DNA from: Bordetella parapertussis
Lineage (GTDB): Bacteria; Pseudomonadota; Gammaproteobacteria; Burkholderiales; Burkholderiaceae_C
Direction: 5' to 3'
DNA: 29,368 nucleotides
Assembly: GCA_945861305.1 (NCBI GenBank)
Contig: CAMATW010000032.1
Span: 1 to 29,368, forward strand
The stretch's first letter is position 1. Each line of letters opens with the position of its first letter. The notes beneath the pieces were generated by a model. The model made no database searches, was not told the DNA's origin, and saw only the letters and a program-made list of their open reading frames with translations. A program made the translations under genes and the position numbers. This document shows, piece after piece, positions 1 through 7,059 of the stretch.

Positions 1-108
1 TTGCTGGAAAAAGTCGATGTACCCGTGGTCACCAACGGCGGTCCAGCGCTTAAACAAATCGCCCAAGAGCGCGGGTGGCGTATCCTCGACCTTTTCGAGA
101 CTTCATGA
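1..108 (+). CDS. HAD-family hydrolase, C-terminal end (partial)
   Basis: Only the last 35 codons are present. The frame is open from base 1 and ends in TGA at 106-108. The tail contains VTNGGPALKQIAQERGW followed by a hydrophobic RILDLF end. This resembles the C-terminus of HAD subclass IB phosphatases of the SerB-like type, where a conserved 'V-x-T-N-x-x-P-A-L' strand follows the last Asp motif. The catalytic DxD motif lies outside the window, so the substrate cannot be judged. The stop codon overlaps the pcnB start codon (ATGA at 105-108), which suggests translational coupling. The assignment rests on a short tail and on family memory. Confidence 0.6.
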   Translation: MLEKVDVPVVTNGGPALKQIAQERGWRILDLFETS

Positions 109-1568
109 TCAGCAAAATCATCAACCGTTTGATGGGCAAGTCCAGCCCCAAACCTCCCCCCAAGTTTGGCCAACGGCGTGTCATCAGCGAACAGGACCAT
201 GGCATTGACCATACCTTGGTCGACGAACGCGCCATGAACGTGGTGCGCACCTTGCAAGAGCGTGGCTTTGAAGCCTATATCGTGGGCGGTGCGGTGCGGG
301 ACTTGCTGGTGGGCTTGAAGCCCAAAGACTTCGATGTCGCCACCAACGCCACCCCTGAAGAGGTGAAAGCCTGTTTTCGCCGCGCCTTCATCATCGGGCG
401 GCGTTTTCGCATCGTCCATGTGGTGTATGGCCGAGGCCGTGAACACGAGGTGATCGAGGTCTCCACCTTCCGCGCTTACCTTGACAGCAACGACGCCGAG
501 CAGGTCAGCGGTAATGAACGTACCAGTAAAAAAGCCCTCTCCAATATGACCCATGCGGTGGATGCCAGCGGCCGTGTGTTGCGCGACAACGTGTGGGGTC
601 CGCAAGAAGAAGACGCGGCGCGGCGCGACTTCACCGTCAACGCCATGTACTACGACCCCTTGACCGGCGATGTGATTGACTACCACCATGGTTTGGAAGA
701 CGGCAAGAAACGCGTCTTGCGCATGATTGGCGACCCCGCCGCCCGTTACCGCGAAGACCCTGTGCGCATCATCCGCGCGGTGCGCTTTGCCGCCAAGTTA
801 AACAACCTGGGTTTCAAAATAGAGCCGCGTACCGCCAAGCCCTTGAAGGCCTCGGTGGGTTTGCTGGCTGATGTGCCGCAAAGCCGTTTGTTTGACGAGA
901 TGCTCAAGCTTTTACAAACCGGCCACGCGCTGGCCAGCATCGATCAACTCAAAACCTTAGGCATGGCACGGGGCATTTACCCGCTCTTGGATGTGGTGGT
1001 CGAGCGCGTCGATTCCGAATTTGTGAATGCCGCTTTGCAAGACACAGATCGCCGAGTAGGCGAGGGTAAGCCCGTTGTACCCAGCTTTTTGCTCGCTTGC
1101 GTGTTGTGGGCCGATGTGCGCGAAGGTTGGCAGGTGCGCAGCGCCGAGATGTCCACTTTCCCTGCTTTGCAAGAAGCCATCGAAGATGTGTTCAATGCCC
1201 GTATCGGCGACGTATCGGGGCGCGGCAAATTGGCAGGCGATATGCGAGAAATTTGGACCATGCAACCGCGCTTTGACAAACGCAGTGGCAGCGCCCCTTT
1301 TGGCTTGGTCGAGCAAGCGCGGTTTCGTGCCGGTTTCGATTTCATGCGCCTGCGAGCTGAAGTGGGCGAGATTGAGGAAGAACTGGCCGATTGGTGGGAA
1401 ACCTTCAGCACGGCAAGCGACGACACCCGCGCTGACATGCTGTCAGCCGTGAAGCCTGCGCCTCGTGCGGTAAAGGCCGATAGCACACCTGTTGCGCGTA
1501 AGCGCCCACGGCGTCGGCGCAAGCCTGCAGGTAGTGGCTCAAGCAGCGGTGGCGACACAGCTGCGTGA
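105..1568 (+). CDS. pcnB: Poly(A) polymerase I
   Basis: This encodes a 487-residue class II nucleotidyltransferase that adds 3' poly(A) tails to RNA and so marks it for decay. The N-terminal domain shows the GG-x-VRD motif (GGAVRDLLVG, about residues 61-70) and the catalytic Asp pair in PKDFDVAT (about 74-76). It continues with RRFRIVHV, RRDFTVNAMYYDP (about 172-184) and the helix EDPVRIIRAVRFAAK. These are PcnB/CCA-enzyme hallmarks. The very basic C-terminus (ARKRPRRRRKP) is typical of PcnB and not of CCA-adding enzymes, and fits RNA binding. I chose the ATG at 105 because it overlaps the upstream stop codon and begins MISKIINRLM. An in-frame start at 75 would lie inside the upstream gene. 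folK follows with a short overlap. Confidence 0.93.
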   Translation: MISKIINRLMGKSSPKPPPKFGQRRVISEQDHGIDHTLVDERAMNVVRTLQERGFEAYIVGGAVRDLLVGLKPKDFDVATNATPEEVKACFRRAFIIGRRFRIVHVVYGRGREHEVIEVSTFRAYLDSNDAEQVSGNERTSKKALSNMTHAVDASGRVLRDNVWGPQEEDAARRDFTVNAMYYDPLTGDVIDYHHGLEDGKKRVLRMIGDPAARYREDPVRIIRAVRFAAKLNNLGFKIEPRTAKPLKASVGLLADVPQSRLFDEMLKLLQTGHALASIDQLKTLGMARGIYPLLDVVVERVDSEFVNAALQDTDRRVGEGKPVVPSFLLACVLWADVREGWQVRSAEMSTFPALQEAIEDVFNARIGDVSGRGKLAGDMREIWTMQPRFDKRSGSAPFGLVEQARFRAGFDFMRLRAEVGEIEEELADWWETFSTASDDTRADMLSAVKPAPRAVKADSTPVARKRPRRRRKPAGSGSSSGGDTAA

Positions 1569-2031
1569 GCCCGTCAGTGCCATCGTGGCACTTGGCGCCA
1601 ATTTGGGTGACCCTGTCGCTACCCTGCGTCAAGCTTTGGCAGACATCGCCGCATTGCCCCATACCCAACTGCTGCAAGCATCCCCTTTTCTAAGCAGCGC
1701 ACCGCTGGACGCGGATGGCCCTACCTATATCAACGCCGTGGTGCTCCTTGAAACCCGACTCAATGCGGTTGAGTTGTTGCAAGTCTTGCAAGGTTTAGAG
1801 AGCGCGGCTGGGCGCACCCGAGACTATCGTCACGCACCGCGCACCCTAGATTTGGATCTGCTTTTTTACGGGGATGCGCTAATGCAAAGCAAATATTTAA
1901 GCTTGCCCCATCCGCGGTGGACACAACGCGCTTTTGTGTTGCTGCCCTTGCAAGCGGTGTGCCCTGAGAAAGTGACGCCAGATATGCTGGCTGCCGTTGC
2001 CGACCAAGCCTATGCTTGGCTGGAGGCCTAG
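1549..2031 (+). CDS. folK: 6-hydroxymethyl-7,8-dihydropterin pyrophosphokinase
   Basis: HPPK transfers pyrophosphate from ATP to 6-hydroxymethyl-7,8-dihydropterin, the step before dihydropteroate synthase in folate synthesis. The protein (160 residues from this start) opens with the family signature VALGANLGDP. It carries the second signature RTLDLDLLFYG with its metal-binding Asp pair, then LPHPRWTQRAFVLLPL, which is the usual substrate-loop and C-terminal pattern. The GTG at 1549 is preferred because it gives the short family-typical N-terminus before the first strand. TTG at 1492 or GTG at 1534 are possible but lie deep inside pcnB. The overlap with pcnB is about 20 bases, and pcnB-folK adjacency is common in proteobacteria. 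Confidence 0.9.
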   Translation: MATQLREPVSAIVALGANLGDPVATLRQALADIAALPHTQLLQASPFLSSAPLDADGPTYINAVVLLETRLNAVELLQVLQGLESAAGRTRDYRHAPRTLDLDLLFYGDALMQSKYLSLPHPRWTQRAFVLLPLQAVCPEKVTPDMLAAVADQAYAWLEA

Positions 2032-2035
2032 GCGG

Positions 2036-2482
2036 TCACTGGGAAATTTTTCGTGCTTCTTCTATTTGGTATTCAAAGTAGCGCTGAAAGCCATAGGCCA
2101 AGGTGGAGAGCAAAGCGGTGGTACCCACCATCAAAGACAAGACCAAGGCACCCACGGTCAGCCAGTTGGTGGCACCGGCGGGCGACTCCACTTCGTCTTG
2201 CGGGTTGTATGTGCTGTTCCAGCGCTCAGTAGACATCAAGCCCCAGTAAATCGCGTTCAGCGCACCGCTGGCAATTGTGATACCTAAGAGGGGCAGCAGC
2301 CACCAGCTGAGCGGGTCGTCCACGCCAAAATCTTGGGCTCTCTGAAAGCCATACAAACCCAGCAGGGTGGGCCAAGGCAAAACCCAAGCCAGCCAATCGC
2401 CTTTGCCAAACATGTAAAAACGGTGCAGGCCAAAAGGGCCACCCAAAAAGCTCAACCAAGTCGCCAATGTTTTATTTTTCAT
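2036..2482 (-). CDS. TM2-domain membrane protein
   Basis: This is a 148-residue integral membrane protein. Near its N-terminus, TWLSFLGGPFGLHRFYMFGK matches the TM2 domain pattern: a Gly-Gly-x-x-Gly-x-H-R-F-Y turn between two helices. Further hydrophobic stretches follow (SWWLLPLLGITIASGAL and WLTVGALVLSLMVGTTALL), so about four transmembrane segments are likely. The function of bacterial TM2 proteins is not established. I chose the ATG at 2482 because the residues upstream of it belong to antisense reading of the GNAT gene. It lies 8 bases downstream of the GNAT stop on the same strand, so the two probably form one transcript. It ends 4 bases from the convergent folK stop codon. Confidence 0.75.
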   Translation of the reverse strand: MKNKTLATWLSFLGGPFGLHRFYMFGKGDWLAWVLPWPTLLGLYGFQRAQDFGVDDPLSWWLLPLLGITIASGALNAIYWGLMSTERWNSTYNPQDEVESPAGATNWLTVGALVLSLMVGTTALLSTLAYGFQRYFEYQIEEARKISQ

Positions 2483-2490
2483 ACAAAGGA

Positions 2491-3045
2491 TTATCGGTTT
2501 GGCGGCGTGAGCTCGCTGGCAGGGCTGGAATCTCCCAAGCCCAAGGCTTTTTGCATGAACACCGTGTCCAGCCACTGACCGTGTTTCCAACCGCTGGCTT
2601 TCAAGATGCCTGACTGCTCAAAACCCAAGCTGCGGTGCAACCCCATCGAGCTTGCGTTGGCCGAGTCGCCAATGACCGCCAGCATTTGCCGAATACCCAG
2701 CGCCTCACAATGGCGCAAAAGTTCTGCCAGCAAGGCGCGTCCCATGCCTTGACCCGCATGGTCGGTGTGGATGTAAACCGAGTCTTCGGCTATGAAACGA
2801 AAGGCAGGGCGGGGCCTGAAGGCACCCGCATAGGCAAATCCCAACACCTCGGTACCACGGCTGGCGACCAAGTGCGGCAAGCCTTTGGCTAGCACGTCAG
2901 CGCGGCGGCGTGTCATTTCGTCTAGGTCAGGCGCATCTAATTCAAAGCTGCCCTTGCCATGCGTCACATGGTGGGCGTAGATCGCGGTAATGGCTGGCAA
3001 GTCGGCTGGCGAACTGGGTCGGATAAGCAGGGTGGGCGGGGGCAT
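2491..3045 (-). CDS. GNAT-family N-acetyltransferase (PAT/MddA-like)
   Basis: This encodes a 184-residue acetyl-CoA-dependent acyltransferase. The opening LLIRPSSPADLPAITAIYAHHV and the following HGKGSFELDAPDLDEM are characteristic of the phosphinothricin/methionine-sulfoximine acetyltransferase subgroup. The acetyl-CoA loop is HTDHAGQGMGRALLAELLRH (Q/R-x-x-G-x-G/A type). IGDSANASSMGLHRSLGFEQ and a late WKHGQWLDTVFMQ complete the fold. Relatives acetylate small toxic amino-acid analogues or methionine derivatives, but the substrate cannot be read from sequence. The start is an ATG just upstream of the rpsP promoter region, so this gene and rpsP are transcribed divergently. The Pro-rich C-terminal tail beyond the GNAT fold looks dispensable. 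Confidence 0.85.
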   Translation of the reverse strand: MPPPTLLIRPSSPADLPAITAIYAHHVTHGKGSFELDAPDLDEMTRRRADVLAKGLPHLVASRGTEVLGFAYAGAFRPRPAFRFIAEDSVYIHTDHAGQGMGRALLAELLRHCEALGIRQMLAVIGDSANASSMGLHRSLGFEQSGILKASGWKHGQWLDTVFMQKALGLGDSSPASELTPPNR

Positions 3046-3057
3046 GGGTGCTCAGTC

Positions 3058-3063
3058 TATAAT
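3058..3063 (+). promoter_or_regulatory. -10 box of the rpsP operon promoter
   Basis: A perfect TATAAT lies 83 bases before the rpsP start, in the gap between the divergent GNAT gene and rpsP. No good TTGACA box is seen 16-18 bases upstream, because the region is G-rich. The -35 part is therefore weak or the promoter needs an activator. Transcription would start near 3070. Confidence 0.6.
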
Positions 3064-3072
3064 GGCAGGCTT

Positions 3073-3120
3073 TTCAGCGAGCGCTGGCCGGGTGGTCATG
3101 TCGCGTGTCTCATCGCTGAA
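3073..3120 (+). promoter_or_regulatory. Structured rpsP 5' leader (stem-loop)
   Basis: TTCAGCGA at 3073-3080 pairs perfectly with TCGCTGAA at 3113-3120, closing a 48-base element. Inside it, TGGCC and GGTCA can form a smaller stem around a GGGT loop. It would begin just after the expected transcription start and lie upstream of the Shine-Dalgarno sequence AAGGA before rpsP. Leaders of ribosomal protein operons often bind the encoded protein; whether this one does is inference. Confidence 0.5.
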
Positions 3121-3146
3121 TCAAAGTCTGCACCCAAGGATAAACC

Positions 3147-3398
3147 ATGGTCGTCATCCGACTTTCACGCGGCGGCGCAAAAGCCCGCCCCTTTTTCAAC
3201 ATTGTTGTGGCTGACAAACGCGTTCGCCGCGATGGCCGTTTTATCGAGCGCATCGGTTTTTACAACCCTATCGCCTCTGGTGGTGAGGAAGGCTTGCGCA
3301 TTGCCCAAGACCGTCTGAGCTACTGGGTCGGCGTGGGCGCGCAAACTTCGCCTACCGTGGACCGCCTGATCAAACAAGCCGGCAAAACTGCCGCTTAA
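3147..3398 (+). CDS. rpsP: Ribosomal protein bS16
   Basis: This 83-residue small-subunit protein helps fold the 5' and central domains of 16S rRNA. The sequence begins [20 protein letters not shown] and continues with [20 protein letters not shown] and PIASGGEE, which are diagnostic S16 segments. The length equals the family norm. An AAGGA Shine-Dalgarno sequence precedes the ATG. It is the first gene of the classic rpsP-rimM-trmD-rplS operon, 18 bases before rimM. Confidence 0.98.
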   Translation: MVVIRLSRGGAKARPFFNIVVADKRVRRDGRFIERIGFYNPIASGGEEGLRIAQDRLSYWVGVGAQTSPTVDRLIKQAGKTAA

Positions 3399-3416
3399 AA
3401 GCCCATCCCCAAGCCC

Positions 3417-3989
3417 ATGCAACCCGCTTGGGAGCCTGCTGAATTACCAGCGGATGCTGTCGAAGTCGGGCGCATTCTGGATGCTTGGGGACTTAAGGGT
3501 TGGCTGAAAATCCTCCCTCACAGCGCCTCTCCCGAGGCGCTGTTTTCGTCTAAACGCTGGTTTTTACAACCCAATGAACGCGGTGCCTCACCTTTCAGTG
3601 GCACAGTATTGTTGCGTGTGCGTGAAGCCAAAGAGCATTCGGACAGCGTGGTGGCTTGCATCCAGCAATTGGATGACCGTGACGTCGCAGAAAGCCTCAA
3701 AGGCGCTCGCATATTTGTACCTCGCTCGAGTTTCCCCACCCCTGCCATCGACGAATACTATTGGGTGGACCTGATGGGTTTACAGGTGCAAAACCGCGAG
3801 GGCGTCAATTTAGGCGAGGTCACCGAGTTGTTGTCCACCGGCCTGCAAACGGTGCTGGTGTTGCGCGAAGCGGTAACCGACGGTGAAGGCAAACCCATTG
3901 AGCGCATGATCCCCTTTGTCTCCGCCTATGTCGATGCGGTGGACATCCAAGGCCGCCTCATCACGGTGGACTGGCAAGCCGATTACTGA
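3417..3989 (+). CDS. rimM: Ribosome maturation factor RimM
   Basis: RimM is a 30S assembly factor that binds S19 and helps mature the 16S rRNA 3' domain. The 190-residue protein begins its RimM domain with VEVGRILDAWGLKGWLKILP (family pattern GxIxxxhGlkGelkv). After the linker comes the PRC-barrel domain, recognised by EYYWVDLMGLQVQNREGVNL and ending with MIPFVSAYVDAVDIQGRLIT. Length and domain order are normal. The position between rpsP and trmD is the conserved context. Confidence 0.96.
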   Translation: MQPAWEPAELPADAVEVGRILDAWGLKGWLKILPHSASPEALFSSKRWFLQPNERGASPFSGTVLLRVREAKEHSDSVVACIQQLDDRDVAESLKGARIFVPRSSFPTPAIDEYYWVDLMGLQVQNREGVNLGEVTELLSTGLQTVLVLREAVTDGEGKPIERMIPFVSAYVDAVDIQGRLITVDWQADY

Positions 3990-4016
3990 ACGCTGCACTT
4001 GCCGCATACTTTGACC

Positions 4017-4778
4017 ATGCGCGTTGACATCATCACCTTGTTTCCCGAACTTTTCCCCGCTTTTTTGCAAGCTGGTGTGACGCGACGCGCCTATGACAGC
4101 GGGCAGCTAGACGTCAAAACCTGGAACCCGCGTGACTACGCCGAGGGCAACTACAAGCGGGTGGACGACCGGCCTTTTGGCGGTGGCCCTGGCATGGTCA
4201 TGCTGGCTGAACCACTGTCGGCTTGCTTGGCAGCAGTTCGTGCTGACAGCGGCTTGAATCGGCAACGTGCCCCGCTGGTGTATTTTTCTCCTGTGGGTGA
4301 GGTCTTGAACCAAAGCTTGGTAGTGCGCGGCGGTCAAACCGATGGCGTGGTGTTGCTGTGCGGCCGCTACGAGGGCATAGACCAGCGCTTCATTGACGCT
4401 TATGTGGATACCCAAATCAGCTTGGGTGACTTTGTGCTCTCGGGTGGGGAAATCGCGGCCATGGCTTGGCTTGATGCGCTGGCGCGTTTGCAACCCGGTG
4501 TTTTGCACGATGAGCAAAGCCATTTGCAAGACAGTTTCACGCCAGCCCTAAGCGGTTTGCTGGACTGCCCGCACTACACCCGTCCCGAGGTATGGCAAGA
4601 CCAAACGGTCCCCGATGCCCTGCTGTCGGGTCACCATGCGCAAATTGCCGCTTGGCGACGCCAGCAAAGCCTGACGCTGACCGCCCAAACCCGCCCGGAC
4701 TTGCTAGAAAAAGCTCGCCAGTCAGGGCTTTTAAACCGCGCAGATGAGCAACTGTTGGCCAATAAGCCCAAGGCTTAG
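4017..4778 (+). CDS. trmD: tRNA (guanine-N1)-methyltransferase
   Basis: TrmD is a SPOUT-class enzyme that methylates G37 of tRNAs with G36 (Leu-CUN, Pro, Arg-CGG), using S-adenosylmethionine, and so prevents +1 frameshifting. The 253-residue protein begins MRVDIITLFPELF and shows NYKRVDDRPFGGGPGMVM and VVLLCGRYEGIDQRF. The trefoil-knot SAM site is SLGDFVLSGGEIAAM, followed by the C-terminal LPHYTRPEVW-type motif (here CPHYTRPEVW). The ATG at 4017 is chosen because TrmD proteins start exactly at MRxDxxTLFPE. A TTG at 3999 would add six non-family residues. One likely substrate, tRNA-Leu(UAG), is encoded later in this window. Confidence 0.97.
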   Translation: MRVDIITLFPELFPAFLQAGVTRRAYDSGQLDVKTWNPRDYAEGNYKRVDDRPFGGGPGMVMLAEPLSACLAAVRADSGLNRQRAPLVYFSPVGEVLNQSLVVRGGQTDGVVLLCGRYEGIDQRFIDAYVDTQISLGDFVLSGGEIAAMAWLDALARLQPGVLHDEQSHLQDSFTPALSGLLDCPHYTRPEVWQDQTVPDALLSGHHAQIAAWRRQQSLTLTAQTRPDLLEKARQSGLLNRADEQLLANKPKA

Positions 4779-4787
4779 CCAGCCAGC

Positions 4788-4793
4788 TATAAT
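4788..4793 (+). promoter_or_regulatory. -10 box of a separate rplS promoter
   Basis: A perfect TATAAT sits 10 bases after the trmD stop and 91 bases before the rplS start. No clear -35 box is visible. Transcription would start near 4800, giving a leader of about 84 bases. It would let rplS be made at higher levels than rimM and trmD. Confidence 0.55.
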
Positions 4794-4812
4794 AGTTGGC
4801 TCTCGATCCTCT

Positions 4813-4863
4813 GGATGGCCGCCTCGTGTTTCAAACACCATAGGCCTTTTGTGTAGCGCATCC
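4813..4863 (+). promoter_or_regulatory. Structured rplS 5' leader (nested stems)
   Basis: Nested pairing is visible: GGAT at 4813-4816 with ATCC at 4860-4863, GCCT at 4821-4824 with AGGC at 4842-4845, and GTGTT at 4826-4830 with AACAC at 4834-4838 around a TCA loop. A short CTTTT follows the inner hairpin. This could be a binding site for L19 or an attenuator-like element. Its function is inference. Confidence 0.45.
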
Positions 4864-4883
4864 ACGATCATTGTGAGGACATC

Positions 4884-5267
4884 ATGAATCTCATCCAGAC
4901 TCTGGAACAAGAAGAAATCACCCGTATGGGCAAGAAAATCCCGGTTTTCGCCCCTGGCGACACCGTGGTGGTCAGCGTGAACGTGGTCGAGGGAACACGC
5001 AAACGTGTGCAGGCCTTTGAAGGCGTGGTCATTGCCAAGCGCAACCGCGGCATCAACTCCAACTTCATCGTTCGCAAAATCTCCAGCGGTGAAGGCGTTG
5101 AGCGTACTTTCCAAACCTACAGTCCTTTGATCGCAGCCATTGACGTCAAACGCCGTGGCGATGTGCGTCGCGCCAAGCTTTACTATTTGCGCGAACGCAG
5201 TGGTAAATCTGCCCGTATCAAAGAAAAACTCACAGCCAAAGCAGCACCTGCTGCTGCCGCTAAGTAA
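4884..5267 (+). CDS. rplS: Ribosomal protein bL19
   Basis: This large-subunit protein sits at the 30S-50S interface near bridge B8. The 127-residue sequence shows [37 protein letters not shown], and the signature [19 protein letters not shown]. The C-terminus is a low-complexity Ala/Lys tail (KAAPAAAAK), a common extension in betaproteobacteria. The start is preceded by GTGAGGAC, an acceptable Shine-Dalgarno sequence. A terminator follows at 5295-5326, closing the S16 operon. Confidence 0.98.
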   Translation: MNLIQTLEQEEITRMGKKIPVFAPGDTVVVSVNVVEGTRKRVQAFEGVVIAKRNRGINSNFIVRKISSGEGVERTFQTYSPLIAAIDVKRRGDVRRAKLYYLRERSGKSARIKEKLTAKAAPAAAAK

Positions 5268-5294
5268 GACCTCCCCCAAGGTCTGCTTGAAACT

Positions 5295-5326
5295 AACCGC
5301 CCCAGTTCACGCTGCGGCGGTTTTTT
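5295..5326 (+). terminator. Rho-independent terminator after rplS
   Basis: AACCGCC (5295-5301) pairs with GGCGGTT (5316-5322) around a 14-base loop, and the stem runs into TTTTTT (5321-5326). It lies 27 bases after the rplS stop. It also argues that the NUDIX gene starts downstream of 5326. Confidence 0.8.
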
Positions 5327-5346
5327 CTGAGCCCCCAATTACCGTT

Positions 5347-6066
5347 TTGGTTTCCTTGACCCAAATCCCTCGTTTTTCCCCTGAATCCGCCGAGGTTTTG
5401 GGATGGGATGGGCATTTGCCTCGCGTGCCTTTGCAAAGGCTTGGGCCTTTGGGGTTGCGACAGCATTTCGCGACACCACCTGTTTGGCAGCCCGATGCCA
5501 TGCTGGAGCCCCCGTTAAACCCTCTGAAACCACCGGTGGATGCCGCAGTCCTCGTGGGGGTGGTGATGCGACCCCAACCCAGTGTGTTGCTCACGCTCAG
5601 AACCGCCCATTTGTCGACCCATTCGGGTCAGATTGCCTTTCCTGGGGGGCGCTTAGACAAAGGCGATGCTGATGCGGTGGCAGCGGCGCTGCGCGAGTCG
5701 CAAGAAGAGGTGGGTCTGGATCCCTCCCATGTCGAGATCTTGGGTCAATTGCCCTTGTACCTCACCGGCACGGGTTTCAGGGTCACGCCAGTGGTGGCTT
5801 TGCTTGACCCCGCGATGCGTCTGACCGCCAATCCGCATGAAGTGGCGCAAGTGTTTGAGGTGCCGCTGGCGCATGTGATGAACCCTGCCAACCACTGCCG
5901 CCATGCGGTGGAATGGTCAGGCGCGCGGCGCGAATGGTTCTCGATGCCTTATGAAGACGCTGAGCAAAAACGCTTTATTTGGGGCGTGACTGCAGGTATT
6001 TTGCGCAACCTGTATTGTTTTTTAAGCACTGACCCCGGTCAGGCTGGGTCAAACGCTGAGTCTTGA
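5347..6066 (+). CDS. CoA-pyrophosphatase-type NUDIX hydrolase
   Basis: This belongs to the NUDIX hydrolases that cleave the diphosphate of coenzyme A or acyl-CoA to 4'-phosphopantetheine and 3',5'-ADP. LLTLRTAHLSTHSGQIAFPGG matches the extra CoA motif (LLTxRxxxLxxHxGxxxFPGG), shown here in two parts: LLTLRT and HSGQIAFPGG. It runs into the NUDIX box, whose metal-binding end is ALRESQEEVGL. The N-terminal part (PRFSPES, GHLPR, ATPPVWQPD) matches the family lead-in seen in Burkholderiales. The first ATG (5503) would therefore truncate it. I place the start at TTG 5347; TTG 5356 is equally possible, and no good Shine-Dalgarno sequence is visible. The next gene begins 13 bases after the stop. Confidence 0.82.
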   Translation: MVSLTQIPRFSPESAEVLGWDGHLPRVPLQRLGPLGLRQHFATPPVWQPDAMLEPPLNPLKPPVDAAVLVGVVMRPQPSVLLTLRTAHLSTHSGQIAFPGGRLDKGDADAVAAALRESQEEVGLDPSHVEILGQLPLYLTGTGFRVTPVVALLDPAMRLTANPHEVAQVFEVPLAHVMNPANHCRHAVEWSGARREWFSMPYEDAEQKRFIWGVTAGILRNLYCFLSTDPGQAGSNAES

Positions 6067-6079
6067 CTATCATGCAGGC

Positions 6080-7054
6080 ATGAGTTTTTTCGCACTTTTA
6101 TTCGCTTTCTTGCTAGAACAAGCTCGGCCATTGAGTTTTGGAGAAAGCCTTGAGCGAATCTGGCAAGCTTGGTCTGACAAGGTAAGCAACACGCTAGACA
6201 CCGGTGACCAACGCCATGCTTGGACAGCTTGGGGCATAGCCATCGGCTTGCCCTGCTTGCTGGTGTGGGTGGTTCATTATGTTTTGGCGTGGTATTTGGG
6301 TTGGGTATTTGCCATGGTGTGGAGTGTGGCCGTGCTATATGCCACTTTGGGTTTTCGCCATTTCAGCCATCACTTCACCGGCATTCGTCATGCCTTGTCG
6401 GTGGGTGACGATGTGCTGGCCAACACGCTTCTCTCACAATGGTCTGGTGCCAAAGGCGAAAACCTCTCCCGCGAGGAAATCATTCGCCATGTGATCGAAT
6501 ATTCAGCCATTGCGGCGCACCGGCATGTGTTTGGCGTGGTGGTCTGGTTTGTGGTCTTTGCTGGTTTGGGATTAGGCCCCGTCGGCGCGATTTTTTATCG
6601 ATTAAGTGAATTTTTATCCCACTCTTGGGAAAGCTCCAAAACGTCGGGTTTGTCAGAGGCCAAGCACAACAGTCCCGCGCTGCAAACCTCTGCTGCTAAA
6701 GCTTGGCGCAGTGCAGACTGGTTGCCTGCCCGATTGACCGCTTTAAGTTTTGCAGTGGTTGGCAATTTCGAAGACGCAGTCGAGGCTTGGCGTCACGATG
6801 CCGCGCATTTCCCCGATTCCAACGACGGCGTGGTGCTTGCCGCCACCTCGGGTGCCATCAATGTGCGTTTGGGTGGCAAAAATTTAGGTCTACCAGACGA
6901 TGAATCGCTACTCACCCCTAGTGCAGTAGAGACCACACAAGGGCGTGAGCCTGAGTTGTTCCACCTGCGCAGCATGGTGGGCTTGGTTTGGCGTGCTGTG
7001 GTGATGTGGATGTTGTTGCTGGCGCTTTTGACTTTGGCACGTTTACTGGGCTGA
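6080..7054 (+). CDS. CobD/CbiB-family membrane protein
   Basis: This 324-residue polytopic membrane protein resembles the CobD/CbiB family. In cobalamin synthesis CbiB attaches aminopropanol phosphate to adenosylcobyric acid. Supporting features are the N-terminal FFALLFAFLLEQARPL, a VGDDVLANTLLSQW segment, EIIRHVIEYSAIAAHRHVFG and the GPVGAIFYRLSEFLSHSW segment (CbiB pattern GxxxAxxYRxxN). Further support comes from the late region about WRHDAAHFPDSNDGVVLAATSGA. About five hydrophobic segments are visible, the last at the C-terminus (WRAVVMWMLLLALLTLARLL). No other cobalamin gene lies in the window, so a true CbiB role is doubtful. AmpE-like or other roles are possible. It is probably co-transcribed with the NUDIX gene. 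Confidence 0.75.
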   Translation: MSFFALLFAFLLEQARPLSFGESLERIWQAWSDKVSNTLDTGDQRHAWTAWGIAIGLPCLLVWVVHYVLAWYLGWVFAMVWSVAVLYATLGFRHFSHHFTGIRHALSVGDDVLANTLLSQWSGAKGENLSREEIIRHVIEYSAIAAHRHVFGVVVWFVVFAGLGLGPVGAIFYRLSEFLSHSWESSKTSGLSEAKHNSPALQTSAAKAWRSADWLPARLTALSFAVVGNFEDAVEAWRHDAAHFPDSNDGVVLAATSGAINVRLGGKNLGLPDDESLLTPSAVETTQGREPELFHLRSMVGLVWRAVVMWMLLLALLTLARLLG

Positions 7055-7059
7055 TTTGC

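Noticed and set aside
75..104. Upstream in-frame start for pcnB
   Set aside because: It lies inside the HAD gene in another frame. ATG 105 overlaps the HAD stop and gives the family-like N-terminus.
957..1558. Long minus-strand open frames opposite pcnB
   Set aside because: They are antisense shadows of a high-G+C gene with strong family motifs, and have no recognisable domain.
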